Source: Setophaga petechia
Lineage: Eukaryota > Chordata > Aves > Passeriformes > Parulidae
Direction: 5' to 3'
NCBI GenBank assembly: GCA_024362935.1
Contig: JANCRA010000003.1
Span: 43,957,291 to 44,021,290, forward strand
DNA length: 64,000 nucleotides
A program made the translations under genes and the position numbers. A model generated the notes under the pieces. The model was not told the DNA's origin. It worked only from the letters and a program-made list of their open reading frames with translations, and made no database searches. Of this stretch, positions 23,924-37,689 are shown piece by piece. Position 1 is the first letter of the stretch. Each line of letters begins with the position of its first letter.

Positions 23924-26900
23924 GATTGAATCGCCATTGTCAGACAGGACAGTGTCTAAACAGCTGCAGGCTGTGTTCCAGTAGCACATTCCCAATCCCA
24001 CATCAGGTCATCAGGTAGTTCTCCAGTGTGGGTGCAATCCTTAGGTAGCAAATGCCCTTTCCACAGGTATCTCAGCTCTGAGTAAAGTGTAAAACAGAAA
24101 GGAATTATAATTTTCCTTTCCCTTCTATTATGGACACGAATCACTTCACATCCTCTCCTGCAGCCTGTATCTCCCTACAAACAAAGAACAGTTGCTGTTC
24201 TTGAGCATCAAGAGTAAGAAAAACCCCAGACATGAACCAGTATGGACTTTCCATTGTTGCTCTCTGGCGGGTACCAGGCAGATCTTCTCCCATCCCATAC
24301 AGTAGTGCATGTACAGACCTGTTCCATTCTCTTAATATCACCAGCATTCAGAAAGAAAACAGGCCACGCTTCAATTACAAAAGCCATTGTGTTACAATAT
24401 AAAGACATCATCAAAACAACGCCAGTAAATGCAGCAGCAAGAAGTCATCATCAGGTCAAATCCTGTATGGCAACACAGATAGTGCACACTACTGTGAGAG
24501 GCACCAACTTCTGTTATATCCATAATATATCTACTCCAGTATGTCACCATTTTCATTCATCTCAAAAAAACCCTCTGAAACTATTTTAGAGACTTAGTAG
24601 GAAATTCCTTGAGGGTTTCTCTCCACGGTGTCTGCTTGGGTGGAAGAAATGAGATTTGGGCTGATGAAGATCTCTGCATCCTGTGCAAAGAGAGTCAGAC
24701 TCACAGTTCATCCAGCAAGGCAAGTGAAAAGGCAGCAAACGAAACCCTTGTATTTAGGGCAACGTATACCTAAATGCAAAAGTTTTGCATCTTTTAAGAG
24801 GTGTCAAAAATATGCAGCAAACTTGGGTATCTCCATTGTTTTGTTTGCCAATTAGTAAGGAATTGAAGGTGTGGCTGCATATTCCATTTACCCCTCAACC
24901 TCCTTCAGGCCACTCAAGCTTCTGAAAAATGCAACTTTTTCCTTCAGCTCAGTCTGATCAGGAGCAAGTTGGGCCTCTAGCTATTAGTAATATTTTTCTC
25001 TGTTTTTACTTTCACTTCTTTTTAGATAAAAGCTGTTACAGAGAACTGGATTCTTCTCCTCTTGATTAGCTACATTTTTGTTAACAGTTCTACTGGGAAT
25101 GAGTTCCCATATTGTAGTTTTTAAATTTTTGGGGGGTGTCTGCAGAAGCACAACAGGGAAAGCAGTTCCTTGGGAATACTGAGCTAAATTCTGCAGTGCC
25201 ATAGAGGCATTTCTGGGCTAAAACACAGGAATGGCTATGGCTTGAACCACATGGAGCATAAGAAGATTTCACCCAAGTACAGACTTCATTTGGATTAAGA
25301 CAAATATGAACCACACCAGCACGGGGAAGCAACCGTCACTTGATGCTGTACAGTGCAGGGATTGTAACGATTATACATCTTCTAATCCTGCTTCCTTCTG
25401 GCAAAACAATAGATTTACTATGACTTTATGGCCACTGTGTGTCAATCAGTTGGGTTTCCATCACCAGCATTCCTGCCTCACCGCTGGCACGTTGCTGCCA
25501 CTTGGCCATAAGCCGCAGGCTAAACCCTTTCGTGCCGTGGAGTTTGATTCGGGCCGGAGGAGCAGCGCAGCTCACGCGCCCCTCTTGGAAGTGCACAAGG
25601 CTGCGGTTGAACATCTTGTTTTTTCATTTGCTATAGACATTTGTTCTTGCAGCTGACCATGTGCAGGAGAATTTGCTCATGTTCCAGGAAAAGACAGCTG
25701 CACCACAAATTACCTTAAACCTCCCTGCTCCAGGGATTATCTGGGTACAGTGAAGTGTGTGTATCCTAGGGCAGGGGTCTTATCTTACTGTAAACAGAGT
25801 TATTAACCTCTTATTTACCAAAAGTGTTTATAAACTCAGTAATGGAAACAGTTTGGATATCAGTAGTCACTTCTTCCTGGCAATAATTTCTTGGAAGGTC
25901 CATCCATTTGCACTCACAGGCTGGTTTTCTTGACTAATTCTTTTTTTCCATGAATTACATCTCCCACTAGCTACCTGTCCTTAGGGGACATGCACCTGAT
26001 GGGGATGACTGCATGCAGGACTGATGGTTCCAGCTCCTCTTTACCATGTTCCCTGTTTGGATCCTGCTGCAGCAAGCTCCCAGAAGTCTTCCAGAACCCT
26101 TATTAAGCTAACTCTACAGTAACTATGCCAAGCATGTCTTGGCTGTCAGCACACTTATCTTGGCATTTACGAGAGATGAAGGAGCATCATTAAAGCCAAA
26201 GACAATCCAAAGAAACATTTCCACCTCTAAATTTGTAAGCATCCCTCCAGTAACGCTGCAGCTACAGAAATAAATGTTAAGTGCAGGAAGCAAGCAGTGT
26301 CACCAGCTGACTGCTGACTGTCCAGCACCAGGTGAGGAACCAGCCAAGGGAAAGGCCAAGACAAAGCTGTGGATACAGGTCCAATCAACTTTTCACAAAC
26401 CTAAGTTATGATAAAGACATAGCTCTACGGACCTTCAAGACCTACATACCAGCTATTTGAAATCAATTCCTTTAGTCTTCTGTTTTTCTCCTTTTATGTT
26501 TTCCTTTCACACAGACATTTTCAGTGCAAAGAGGCTTTGTACACGTACCTCATTAAAACTGTGTTGCCTTCCTTTGGCTGAGATCCATGTACCACCTTTT
26601 CACTTCTGCTCTAAACCCAGTTCCTGCCCTTCGACACTGCAGCAAATCCTCTGCTACTACAAACAGCCCTACCCATTCTCAAGAGCAGAAGTTCTGGCTC
26701 ACTGCCCTCCAAGTTCTCCTCTCTATTTAAAGCATCACAATAAATGAGAAGTTGACATACCTAAGTCATGCAAACACACTCATTATGCAAAACATTCATA
26801 TACAAGCAATAAAGCTAAACCAAGAATTAAAATAATGGAAAGGGACCTTAATGGGACCCCTCCGCAGAGAGTTCCTTGTTTTAACTTCAAAAATGCATTT

Positions 26901-28252
26901 GTGAAATTAAAATATGTACCTTCAGTCTAACTTCAAATAGGATTTGAGGGGAAATTTCATGCATTCTCCAGCTCTTCATTTGTAACTGGATACCAATAAA
27001 ACGGTCTGGAAACACAGGCCAATTGAAAACCTGAACTGTAAGAGATACCATGCAAATAAAAATAATACTAAATTGAATATACATCAATATCTCTTCATAG
27101 GCATCTCTCTTAGTGTGCCTATTAATCAGTCTCATAATTTTTTTAAAGACAGCTAAAATCTCATCTATAGCTACCAGCAGACAGCCAAACACAGGATAGA
27201 TTTAGGAGAACATTTTTTAAATGCAGAAAGCACTCTAGCTATATCCTCCTCAAAGTCTGAAATTAGATTCCAGCTGTCAATGCAAAAATTAACAACATCT
27301 TTTTAAAGAAACAAACAAGCAAAGAGACAAAAAACCAAACTATAACACAAACCCCAAAACAATCATACTCAGCTTCTTACCAATGGAAGAAGTTGTCTAA
27401 AGTGGTTTTCGGCATTTTTATTCATAAGCTGCCCTGATAAAAGTACTTGTGATCCTCCATGTTCAGTGCCACAATGTGATCTGGCAACACGTTGACTGTC
27501 CTGCATAGGGCCAAACACTTCCTACACCCAGATAATCCTGTATTTAATTTTTAGGCCACTCTTTCATTCATAATACTCATTAGCCATAACTTCGAGCTAT
27601 TTGCATACATCTCACAGTTTCAAGATCTTAACTAATAAAAGTGAGGATATCACTACACATTAATTCATCAAAGCTTTTGCAAGTACAAGCTGTAGCATCT
27701 TTCTAGGAAGTGTTTCCATTTCTTCCATAACTTTCACTCTGATTGCAGGTTGCATTATCACTGTGATGTTTTTTATCTAGAATGTATATTGTATTACACT
27801 CCTAGGAGTCAAGGGTTAGATATTGCTGGGAAAACTATGCAACACAAATTCCTGAAGTGTACTGGCAGCCCACAGCCACATCAAAACCAGTCTAAAAATA
27901 AGTCAATTTGCTTTGGTCCAGAAAACAAAGTACCAACACCAGCTCATTGACACAATCTTCCTTCCATGATACCTAACAAGAATCACTATCTGCAAAAGAA
28001 GAAAGCACAAATCCTTGCCCTCTGGTATAGTAGTAATTTATGAACTTGAAAGCATACTTGAAAATAAAATGTCAGCTGTGCCTCTGATGTTAGAGTCTCA
28101 TTCTGTTTTTATGTCACCAGAGAGTCCTGCCTCTCAGTGACTGAGGCTGTCTGTAGTGTCTGTAAGCTGCATACAAATTTCTCTCTAAGATATCCCAAAA
28201 ATCAGTCTGGAAACCAGCAGACCAGACCATTTATTGGTCTTTTAAAAAAATC

Positions 28253-28310
28253 CCAAGCAAAACCAAACCAAACAAACAAAAAAAAACCAACCAGCACCAA
28301 AACAAACCAC
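28253..28310. repeat. Low-complexity CAAA/CCAAA stretch
   Basis: Irregular AAACC and CAAA units on the plus strand, similar to the stretches at 5.6 and 14.3 kb. Confidence 0.8.
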
Positions 28311-30700
28311 ATTTTGTATTAGTATTCTTTTGTACTACATGAGCTAGAGAAAATTCTTCAGTTTTTCTCATCACTGCTTTCATGTAGGGAAGTCCAAGAC
28401 AATGGAAGGTATCAGCCCTGTTTGCATTGCTTTGGAAAAGTTTCCTTCTCACTGTGAAGTATGGAACAGGGAATATCTCCTGACCTGGAGCAGATGTACT
28501 CACCACCTTTGCCAAAACTGCCAACTCCATTCTTCTACCACCAGAGCAGAACATCTGCAAGGAGACCAAGTTGTATCTATTCTGCCTTTCACCTTTTAAA
28601 GCCTTCTTCTCCTCAAGTAAGTTGCACTGGTCTAACAGGGATCAGCCAATGTTTTTCCAAAAAAAAAATTATCCTTACTGATTCAATACACACCATAATC
28701 TGGGGATGGGGAGGAACTGTCTGCAATCTGGCAGTCCTTTCATGGTGGATAGGATGATTAAGAAAAGGAGTATCTTAGACTGTAATGGGTACATTTGAAT
28801 TGGAATCAGTCTTTGTACAATCTTTGTGTACTTTAACCCTATATTCACAGACTAAGTTTTTCTGGATACTGCACTTGTGAAAATACAAATTTCCACTTGT
28901 GCTGGAAATATTAATTGATCAGTCCACAGTTTCCCACAAGCCCCCATGCTATAAAAAGCCTACATCTCTCATTCTGTCAGTCTCAGTTTCCCTTTCCCTG
29001 TGTACAAGAAAAGGCCCCCCAAACAGCTGGCACAGACTCCCATGTCCAGATACTGTATTTCCATACAAGGTCCCAAAAGCAGGGAGAGGGACAGAATGTC
29101 CTCAGGCTCCTGCAGGAAGGGGAAAAGCTGTATTTCACCACGGAACATATCATGTCCTCCACCCAAGGCAGAAAGGGACATGAGGCTTCAGCAGCTGGGG
29201 GGAAATCCCTGTGCCTGAATGAGACTGGAAACCTAATGGAAAGGATTTCACTTCCTAAGAAAGTCTTCTGGGGTGAGGAAGAGGGAAGAGATGGAGATTA
29301 TTTTTTTTTCCTCTCCTAGAGACTTTGGAGTAAAGAAGAAAACATTTGTTCAGCTGGGATGACAAAGAGCCTGAAGTCCATGCTGTAGGTGCATTTGCTC
29401 CATTAACAGGCAGTTTCATATTTAAGAAGCAGAAGCTATAGAATGTGTAATGACTTTTATTCCCAGGAAGGAGCATAAGTATGTTAATGACCCTCACAGA
29501 CAGCTCTGGTGGAAAACAGTGGGAGAGGCTTCTCACATCACATCCACAGGGAGCAGGGCCCCCACACTGCACTGGAGCAGCCAAGGGCAGAATTCACCTT
29601 CCTGATATCCCTGTGGCTATCTCATGCAGCAAGGCAGAAAAGGTGCCACTTACAACTTCCAGAAGAGCCATTTGAGGAGAGCCTGAAGCACATCTCAGAG
29701 CCCATTTTGAAATATTCACCTTTGGACTCACCAGCACCTGACAGCACCCTCTTAACCAGGGCAGCTCTGTGCAGAGCACACAAGATGCACTGGGCTGCTC
29801 AATGGGAGCAGGGCATCCAAACCTTCCCAGCACACCCAGTACATTCCAGCAGGACAGACTGGCTGAGGCTGCTCCTCCACATCTCTCAAAGTGTTAAATA
29901 AATCAGAGCTCAACAATTCCATAGTGTTAATGATATTGTTTTCTGTTAAAACAATAAAGTGTGCTCCACTTTCAGTCTTGCTTAACATGCATTACTTAAG
30001 GAAAGGGACTGTCCCACTACAAAGCATCTGAAATCACAAAAGAAATTCCTATCAAAATAGCATCTGTCAGCTTTTATCTCCTTGCCATCACTAGGTCTAA
30101 AACAAAGATCCATTTTCAAGTGTTTAGACTGTCTGAAGAGAAAAAAAAATAGGGCTGAAAGAGTTAAAGTGTTTATTGTACTTTTACACATTTTAAGATA
30201 TCATCTTTCTACAATGGCAGTAAAATCAGCATGTAGCCTTAATTTTCTATGGTTGAACCTTGAACGTGAATCATTATATTACAATGTACTTATTGATTTC
30301 AACAGGAAGAGGATTAAGCCCAGAAAATCAGGTTAGGAACCTGAAACTGGACTGAGGAAAATGGAATTTTTCTGGTACTAAAAACTTCTTATGTTATGTA
30401 AAATACATTAGAATTTTAAATATGAGATTTGGCCATTTGGAAAATATTCTTAACATCTTGAACTCAGCAGAGCTGTGACAAGGTCAGTGAACTGAAAATC
30501 CAATTAGTAACCAGGGCTTTGAATAAATAACCTAGTACTACACATATTAGACATCAATGTCTGATTTTACCTACTTGCACAAACACATATATATAAAATA
30601 AATGGTGATGAAATGGAATATTGAACAGGTGTAAACAGAAAACATTTGTGAACACTGAGTGCTGTCTTTTGGCCACCAGTATCACATACACTACTGGATG

Positions 30701-30750
30701 CATATATATACATTTTATATATATATATATATACGTATATAATATATATG
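30701..30750. repeat. (TA)n microsatellite
   Basis: Alternating TA broken by a few interruptions (ACATTTTA, ACGTATAT). It is capable of cruciform formation. Confidence 0.9.
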
Positions 30751-31686
30751 CACACGGAATACACACAGTGTAGATACACTTAAAGTACAACCAGGACATC
30801 AAATTGAAATTTATTTTTCAGTTTCCCTGTTTTCAGGAGCCTTTTCAGTTACCTTTTCATTGGAAGTACCAGGCTAACTTAGCCATAGGTGCTTAATTTA
30901 TGGGAAGGAAAGCAACACAAATTTCAGCTGCGCATCCATTAACCCTTCATGCATTACTATTTGCTAAAGCTGGAGACAGAAGCCCACCCCTCACATAATT
31001 TATTCAGAAGCCTCCCTCGTAAAAGTTCTCATTTTGAAAATTTGCAGTTTAGACAGCAAAATAATTTGGACAGAAATTTTCTGTAATGGACATTGTCCTT
31101 CCTAAGTTTGCACTGTGTGTTACTGAAGATTCCACCTTTAAAAAACATTTCTCAATTACTGTGGCTAAGGCTTTTCTTGCACAGAGATCAGCAGTATCTC
31201 AAAGACTGCTGCAAAGATCTTCCACTGCTTTGAACTTCAAATGACCTGGTAACAAAAACAAGCCCTGTAAGCACTGAGCAAGTCACATACTTTGGTGAGT
31301 AAGCACACAAGTCACTGAAATTTCCAGCTTATTACAAATACTTAAATCAGAATAAGCTATGCCTGAAAAGAGGAAAAATAATTCATTAAACTTCAGCAGG
31401 AAGACAGGGATGCTGGTAGCACATTGACAGAAATCACTCCTGCAGTACTTTCTCATTCTTGTTTGAAGCAGTTTGGGGCAAACATAAAAGGCTGATAAAA
31501 TATTTAGAGCTATACAAGGAGATTTGAACTAGAATATGAAAGTACTGGAAGTGGTAAACCTTTCATCAGACAAGAGAAGAAAATGCAGCAGGATAGGAAA
31601 TTAATACAAATTCACAGTCACAAGGCATCTGTCCCCATGCTCCCCTTCCCAGACAGCCCCCAGCTACCCGAACACTGGTGCACCAG

Positions 31687-32560
31687 TGAATCACAGAATG
31701 GTTTGGGTTGGAAGGGATCATCTCATTCCAGCTTCCCTGCCATGGGACACCTTCCACTACCCCAGGTTGCTCAGAGCTCTAGCCCACCTGGCCTTGAACA
31801 CTTCCAGGGATGGAGCATCCACAACTTCTCTGGGCAACCCGTTCCAGTGCCTCACCACCCTGACAGTAAAGAATTTTTGTCCTAATATCTAATCTAAATC
31901 TACTCTCTTTCAGTTTGAAGCCCTTACCCCTTGTCCTCTCACAACATTCTCTTGCCCCTCTCCATCTGTTTTGTAGTCTCCCTTCAGGTACTGAAAGATC
32001 ACAATTAGGTCACCTCAGATCTGTCTCTTTTCCAGGCTGAACAAACCAAATTCTCTCCACCTTTCCTTGTAAAAGAGGTGCCCCATCCCTCTCATCATCT
32101 TTGTGGCTTCCTCTGGGCTCACCCCAGCAGGTCCCTGTCCTTCCTGTGCTGGGACCCAGAGCTGGTGCAGCTGCAGGTGGGGTCAGAGCAGAGCAGAGGG
32201 GCAGGATCCCCTCCCTGCCCTGCTGCCCACGGGGCTCTGGGTGCAGCCCAGGACACCTTTGGCTCTCTGGGCTGGGAGTGCCATGGCTGGGGCATGGCCA
32301 GCCTCTCACCCACAGCACCCCAAGTCCTTCTGGGGTTGGGGTGCTCTGGATCTGCTCATCCCCAGCCTGTGCTGGTACCAGGGGCTGTCCTGACCAAGGT
32401 GCAGCCCCAGCACTTGGTCTTGTCAGACCTCATGAGGTTCCCATGGACCAGCTTCTTGAGCTTGTCCAGGTCCCTCTGGGTGGTCTCCTGTCCTTCACGT
32501 GTGCCAACCACCCCACTCAGCTTGATGTCATCTCCAAATTTGCTGAGGGTGCTTTGATTT
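31687..32560 (-). mobile_element. Longest CR1 LINE fragment in the window (about 0.9 kb)
   Basis: On the plus strand it starts GAATCACAGAATGGTTTGGG, the reverse complement of the CR1 terminus. It continues through CAACTTCTCTGGGCAACCCG, CCTTACCCCTTGTCCTCTCA, TCTTTTCCAGGCTGAACAAA, TGGGTGCAGCCCAGGACACC and AGCTTGATGTCATCTCCAAA. These span the 3' UTR and reach into the end of the CR1 coding region. Weak similarity may continue to about 32,630 after a deletion. It is 5' truncated, with no intact reading frame. Confidence 0.92.
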
Positions 32561-35500
32561 ATCCTTAGTGGGTCACAGGCTCTTCTTTGTCACCCCCAGC
32601 ACTCGTGTCCAGCTACCTGGCTCTCTACCAGCCCTCACACAAAGGCAGAAACAATTCTCTTTATTTCCAGCCCAGAAGTGCTTTGAGACATCAAGGGAAA
32701 CAGAGCTAGGGGGTTCATACTGCTTTAAAAAACACACAATAAGGGGTGGTGCAAGCCCGGGGAAAGTGATACTACCAGAGTACTCCGAGCCACAAGACAG
32801 AAGGAAGATTTCTTGTTAAGCTGCAAAAGCTGTCTTGTAAAAGAGCAGATGGCACTAAGTTGGCACAGATGGCATGAAATCGTTTAGGGTAAATTGCAGT
32901 CTAAGATAAATCTGCACAAATACTTTAATTCTGTTTCTAATAATTCCACTGTTAATGGAGTTAATCATCTGGTCACTTGGGAATAAGTCATTTGCACTGA
33001 ATTCAAAAGTTAAAAATTACCATATGGAAATAAGGAAACACTTCCATTACCCACTTGTACCAAGTAATTTCCAAGCCTTTCCAAAGTTAAATTAACAACT
33101 TAACCAAAAAACCCACAATTTTATTTGCATTTTGGCTCTCCAAGGTTGACCTGACATGTTTCCACAGCTCTGAGGAACTGTATTTCACTTGGGAGCAGGC
33201 ATAGGATAGTGCTGCAGGAACATCAGAGAAGGCAAGAGCCACGAGCATCCCAGCACCTCTGTGCTAACTCCAAGGTAGCCAGAAAGGAGCAGGGTGTGGG
33301 TCAGGAATGTTGATACCCAGCCTGGGGCACTTATTATCAAAATGAAGCTTGGTGCAGAGAGCAGAATGTCCAAGCTCCACAAGGTGACACCCAGGGCATC
33401 TCATCTTTGGGCACAACCACCACACTCTCACCACCAGCAGCAAGGCTTCCACTCAAGGTAAAAGGCAGCAATAACAGAGTTTGCCACCCATTACTCAATC
33501 ATGCATGAAGTGGAGCATCTGAAAAATGTTGCTGCATTCTGGAAACACACTGCTCTTACTTGATATTGCTGTATAAGCATCAAACTATTTTGTTTTAAAA
33601 GCCATGGTAAATTTATGAATGAAACTGTGCAAGAGGGATTTAATGAGAGATCCATAGCAAGTGTTCAGTGGTCTGGATGTTGCCTGCCACCAGGGTAGCA
33701 TGAAATCATTTGATAATTAGACCATAGCCATGCAGGATTAGCATACCTTAAAAATATAGGGCTGCATTATTTTTATTTATATAACAGATGGATATTTTAA
33801 AAGGTCGTGCATTTTTTAATGAATGCAACATCACGCCAGTGTTGACAGAAGATTTGGAAGTGCTACAATATGACCTAATCTAAAGCCTAAAAATGATACC
33901 TTCCCTTCCCCCTGTGCTCCAGACTTGGAGCCAACAAAAAAATGTGCAAATCCTGTAAATTTCCTTCCAGTGATCAGCTTAAATACAGCATTTACAGGGC
34001 ACTAGGTTATATTAACTTTCATTTCATGTCAATTACTGGTAATTACAAGACTCTCATTATTAGAGTTACCTGGAGGCCCCACACTTCTCCTTTAGCTTTA
34101 TGACACATGAATAAGAGAAGAGAGAAACTTCTATTGCCTCCAGTAATCCTGCACAAGAGCTGCACTCAAGCCCATTGCCATCAGTAACCACAGAACAAGT
34201 CAGTTTTCCTTCACTGTCAAGGGAGGGACTTTTTTCCCACCTCTAAAGCTGAAAATGCCAGGAGGCTCCCTTAGGTACTGACCCCTACTTTCCCCTGTGT
34301 AACAACTTCATTATATTTGGGCTTGCCAGTCCAATCTGAAGAAAAAACTCCTAAATGTTTTCAGCCAAAACATGATCCCTCCTTTCTACTCCTTTTCCAG
34401 AGCAGAAATGAAAAGGATGAGAGTCAGGATCTAAGATACTGGTATTTCAACTAAATACTTGAAAATAAGGAAGTTGCCATAAAACCATGTTAAACATTTT
34501 AGGGATTTCAATCAAACATGGTGGGATGTTTTGATTTGTTTTCCATTTAAAGTTGTCTCAAGTAGATAAAATAAGGATTTATTTATATTTCCTAGATGGA
34601 TTTCACTATTTTCTGGGAATCACTTTACCTTTAATATCTTGGAAGCCAAAAGTTTGAAAAGCAAGATCACAAATCACCTGCAGATCTCAAACTAACATCA
34701 GCGCAATGAAAGGTATATACATACAGAAATATGTTAAAATTCACTCACCTTGTAGATCTTTTCCAGCTAATAGAAGACATTGCCATGGAAATAAACACAG
34801 GACATCTTTGCAAATTCACCTGTGCTTTTCCATCTTGAAAGTTTGGCTGATGATGATGGCTGTCTCCAGCTCTAGAGATACAGGGATAGTTTTATAGCTG
34901 TTATACAAAGTAAATATTCTTGGAAACATGTAGGAAACACCAAAAAGGACACTCAACTCAGCTTCATGCAAATCAAATATTACCATTAATCACCTCATAT
35001 GAGGTTGTCAGATAAGATATGCCATAATCACTACCAGAGTAGCTGATTTTTGAGCCTGTTGAGGTATCTTTAACCATTAAAGATGAATTTAATTCCAAAT
35101 AATTTTAATAGTCCAAAACCAAATTACGTAACCATATTTTACCATTGGGGTTCTCTCCACAGTGAAAAGGAAAGATGCCACATCTGGAGGATAAATCACT
35201 ATATCAATCTTAGACACTTATTTTAGGATGGGTTGAGTCACTCTCTGGATGCAGCTCTCTTTGGTGATGGATGGAGCCTGGGCACCTGAGTTAATTCAGA
35301 TATCTGTGTTATAAACAGCTGATGTGAGGTGACATGACCAAAGCCTTGGTCAGAAGTCCATGCAGAAAGCAGATCTGAGGGGATGGCAGTCTGTCAGGTA
35401 CTATTTCTGAAGAGGTTAGATATCCTCATCACACTAAGAGGGGATTTTTCCAAAAAATCACCATCTGCATAGCAGCTGTTACCTCATTTTAATTATTCAT

Positions 35501-37689
35501 AGCTAGCCACTTGTAGAGGGGAGAGAGATGGTGGTGTGGGCAGAGATAAGAGTGAGGGCAAAATTTTTTGAATGATTTTGGTCTGACTTCATGGGCTGCA
35601 TACTTGAGAGCTATCTGAGGGGGTGTAAGTTATTTAACTTGTGACTAATAGTTCACATTAAACTGCAGCCCAGTAGATGCCAATATCTCGGATTAATTTA
35701 CCAAACCACCAGGCAGCCCTATCACTAATTAGAAGCATTACTCAAGAGGCCATTATCCTGAGTCCAGATCATGTACCAATAACTCCAGAGAGTAAGCATT
35801 TAGAAAACACAATGGATATCACTATATTTCTTCTTAAAGGTCTTTCTCAAGGGCCAACATCCATAATATTCAAAAGTCCATCTGCAAAATCTCATCTTTT
35901 CCTGTGAATCAAGGCTGGGTAAGCTTGCTCAAGGTAATGCAAAAAAATGAGATGAAAATGGGCAATCAGCACTGTAACAACAAACCAATGTTTCCATACT
36001 CAAATACGAAACTTTTTATTCAAAGATGGAAACCCTCTAGCATTAGGAAGGTCTTAATTCATAGATTTAATGAAACACAAGCCTGTGATGTTTCCCTCCC
36101 AACATTCAGAATCAGTTTTGTGAAGAAACTCCATGCATGCAAACACATGTGAGGAGACCAGGGTTATTGGGGTGGAATAAAGTTCTGAGACTTTCAAAGA
36201 AATGTTAAGCGGGTCAGTTTCAAGCAAAGGATTTAATAAAAAGAAAATAAAACTGGTTTAGGACTCAGTCATAGTTACAGCCCAAGTACCTCCAGCATGG
36301 AAGGGCCAGATGAAACTCCCATGGAAGTCCCTTTGGCTTCCAAAGGTGTAGAAATACAGATAGGGCACATCTTTTTCCAGCTGAGCTGCTTTGTGCAATT
36401 GCACTGTAAGGTAAATACAAGGCAAGGGCCTGGGTGGCTTTGAACAAACCCAGATAGGCTGAGGACATGTGAAGGAATTTAACACAGAGGTAGGATTAAA
36501 GTAGCTCCCCCTGCCATGGCAGAGGCAGTTTGAATCTTTCCCCTTGTTTCTACCAGCATAAGCCTAAATCTGCAAAAGCAGAAGTAGGGACCTAGCACAA
36601 TGTTTATTATTTTACTGCTGAAGTAGCAGCAGCAGCGTTTGGTTGTGGTTACCAGACTCACTACTGTCAGCTTTCTGCTCTCTGCCTGCACTAACTTTTC
36701 TCTTCAACCAAGAGCTGAAAGTTTGGATCTCAAATGCTTCTCAGTTACTGCCTTGAGCTGATAGAAAAAATCAGCTCTCTGCTCAAGTGGCAAAAGGAGG
36801 GAACACACTGCAGCACAGAGAAAAATGCTGGTTGGCCTAATTCCTGCTCTAGTTCTGTCCCTCATGGTGGTGTTTGGAACTTCACACAACTATCATCTCA
36901 GCTGAGAGCAAAAGAAATGTCTCTTAATTCCAGCTCTCTAGGATGGCATCTGCCAGCTGGTAAACTTAGGAAGGTAGAACTTCTCCTTTGAAAATGCCAA
37001 AGCATAAATTTTAAGCACATGGTGTGAAGGATTTAACTCTGCTCAACACCTTATAAACAGCATTTTTTCCCTCTGGATTTCCAAAGGATGGACTTTCCCA
37101 AATTCTGTCCCTTCTTGTTACTTAGAAGACAGCTTTGAAAAAGGAACATCATCTGCAACGTGAGCAGGGACTGCACAAACAGCAGGTAGAGCTTAAAGAC
37201 ACATTTGGCCCTAGGTACTGAAGGATGACCATCACTACACAACAATTACTCAAAACACAGTCCACACACATTGCAGTCAAACTGAAGGTTAATTTAGAAA
37301 AAATATGGAAAGGGTATGCGCAGAAACTCATGTTCTTTTCCCTCTGTTTTTCCAGGACAAACAGTCTGACAGTGTCCGAGTTGTGTTGTTACAGTTTGAT
37401 GAACAAGTGTTTTCTAATTTTTGCTTTGAACAAAATTACATAGATGAATTTTGCATTTCTGAGGCTGAAAGTGAACTGTGATGAAATCAGAAAAATATGT
37501 AGATTTTTAAAAATCCATGAGCAAGTCTTCCTCCTTGATGTAAAACTTGTGATGTCAGTAAACCCTAAAATTACCAATGCACACCACTGAAGAAAAATAT
37601 TAGTAAGTACAGTGTGTTTCATCACATGGCAGTAAGCTGCTCTAGCAATGACAGCAAAATTAATTGTAACAAAATAAGACTTCCTGTTG
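32561..37689. other. Intergenic DNA beyond the OTOG 3' end, no gene recognised
   Basis: This is unique AT-rich sequence. Two CAGATGGCA words 20 bp apart lie at 32,846-32,874. Stretches at 33,690-34,075 and 35,640-35,760 are rich in homeobox-type motifs (TAATTAG, GGATTAATTTA, TCAATTACTGGTAATTACAA) and free of repeats, as conserved non-coding elements often are. This cannot be settled without alignment. Confidence 0.6.

Larger units (their letters stand above)
20049..31686. other. Intergenic DNA with one CpG-rich block; no gene recognised
   Basis: This is AT-rich sequence with few repeats. It contains the approximately 22-bp tandem repeat (22,008-22,114), the CpG-rich block (22,395-22,620), a smaller CpG cluster (25,480-25,612), a 19-base A tract (23,905-23,923), a CAAA-rich stretch (28,253-28,310) and a TA repeat (30,701-30,750). 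No exon with convincing splice sites and protein similarity was found. Confidence 0.65.

Noticed and set aside
32078..32568. Overlapping 155-159-codon plus-strand open frames
   Set aside because: They are antisense translations of the CR1 fragment at 31,687-32,560.
1..37689. MYOD1 coding exons within the window
   Set aside because: No basic helix-loop-helix coding sequence is found on either strand; if MYOD1 is adjacent it lies beyond the left edge.
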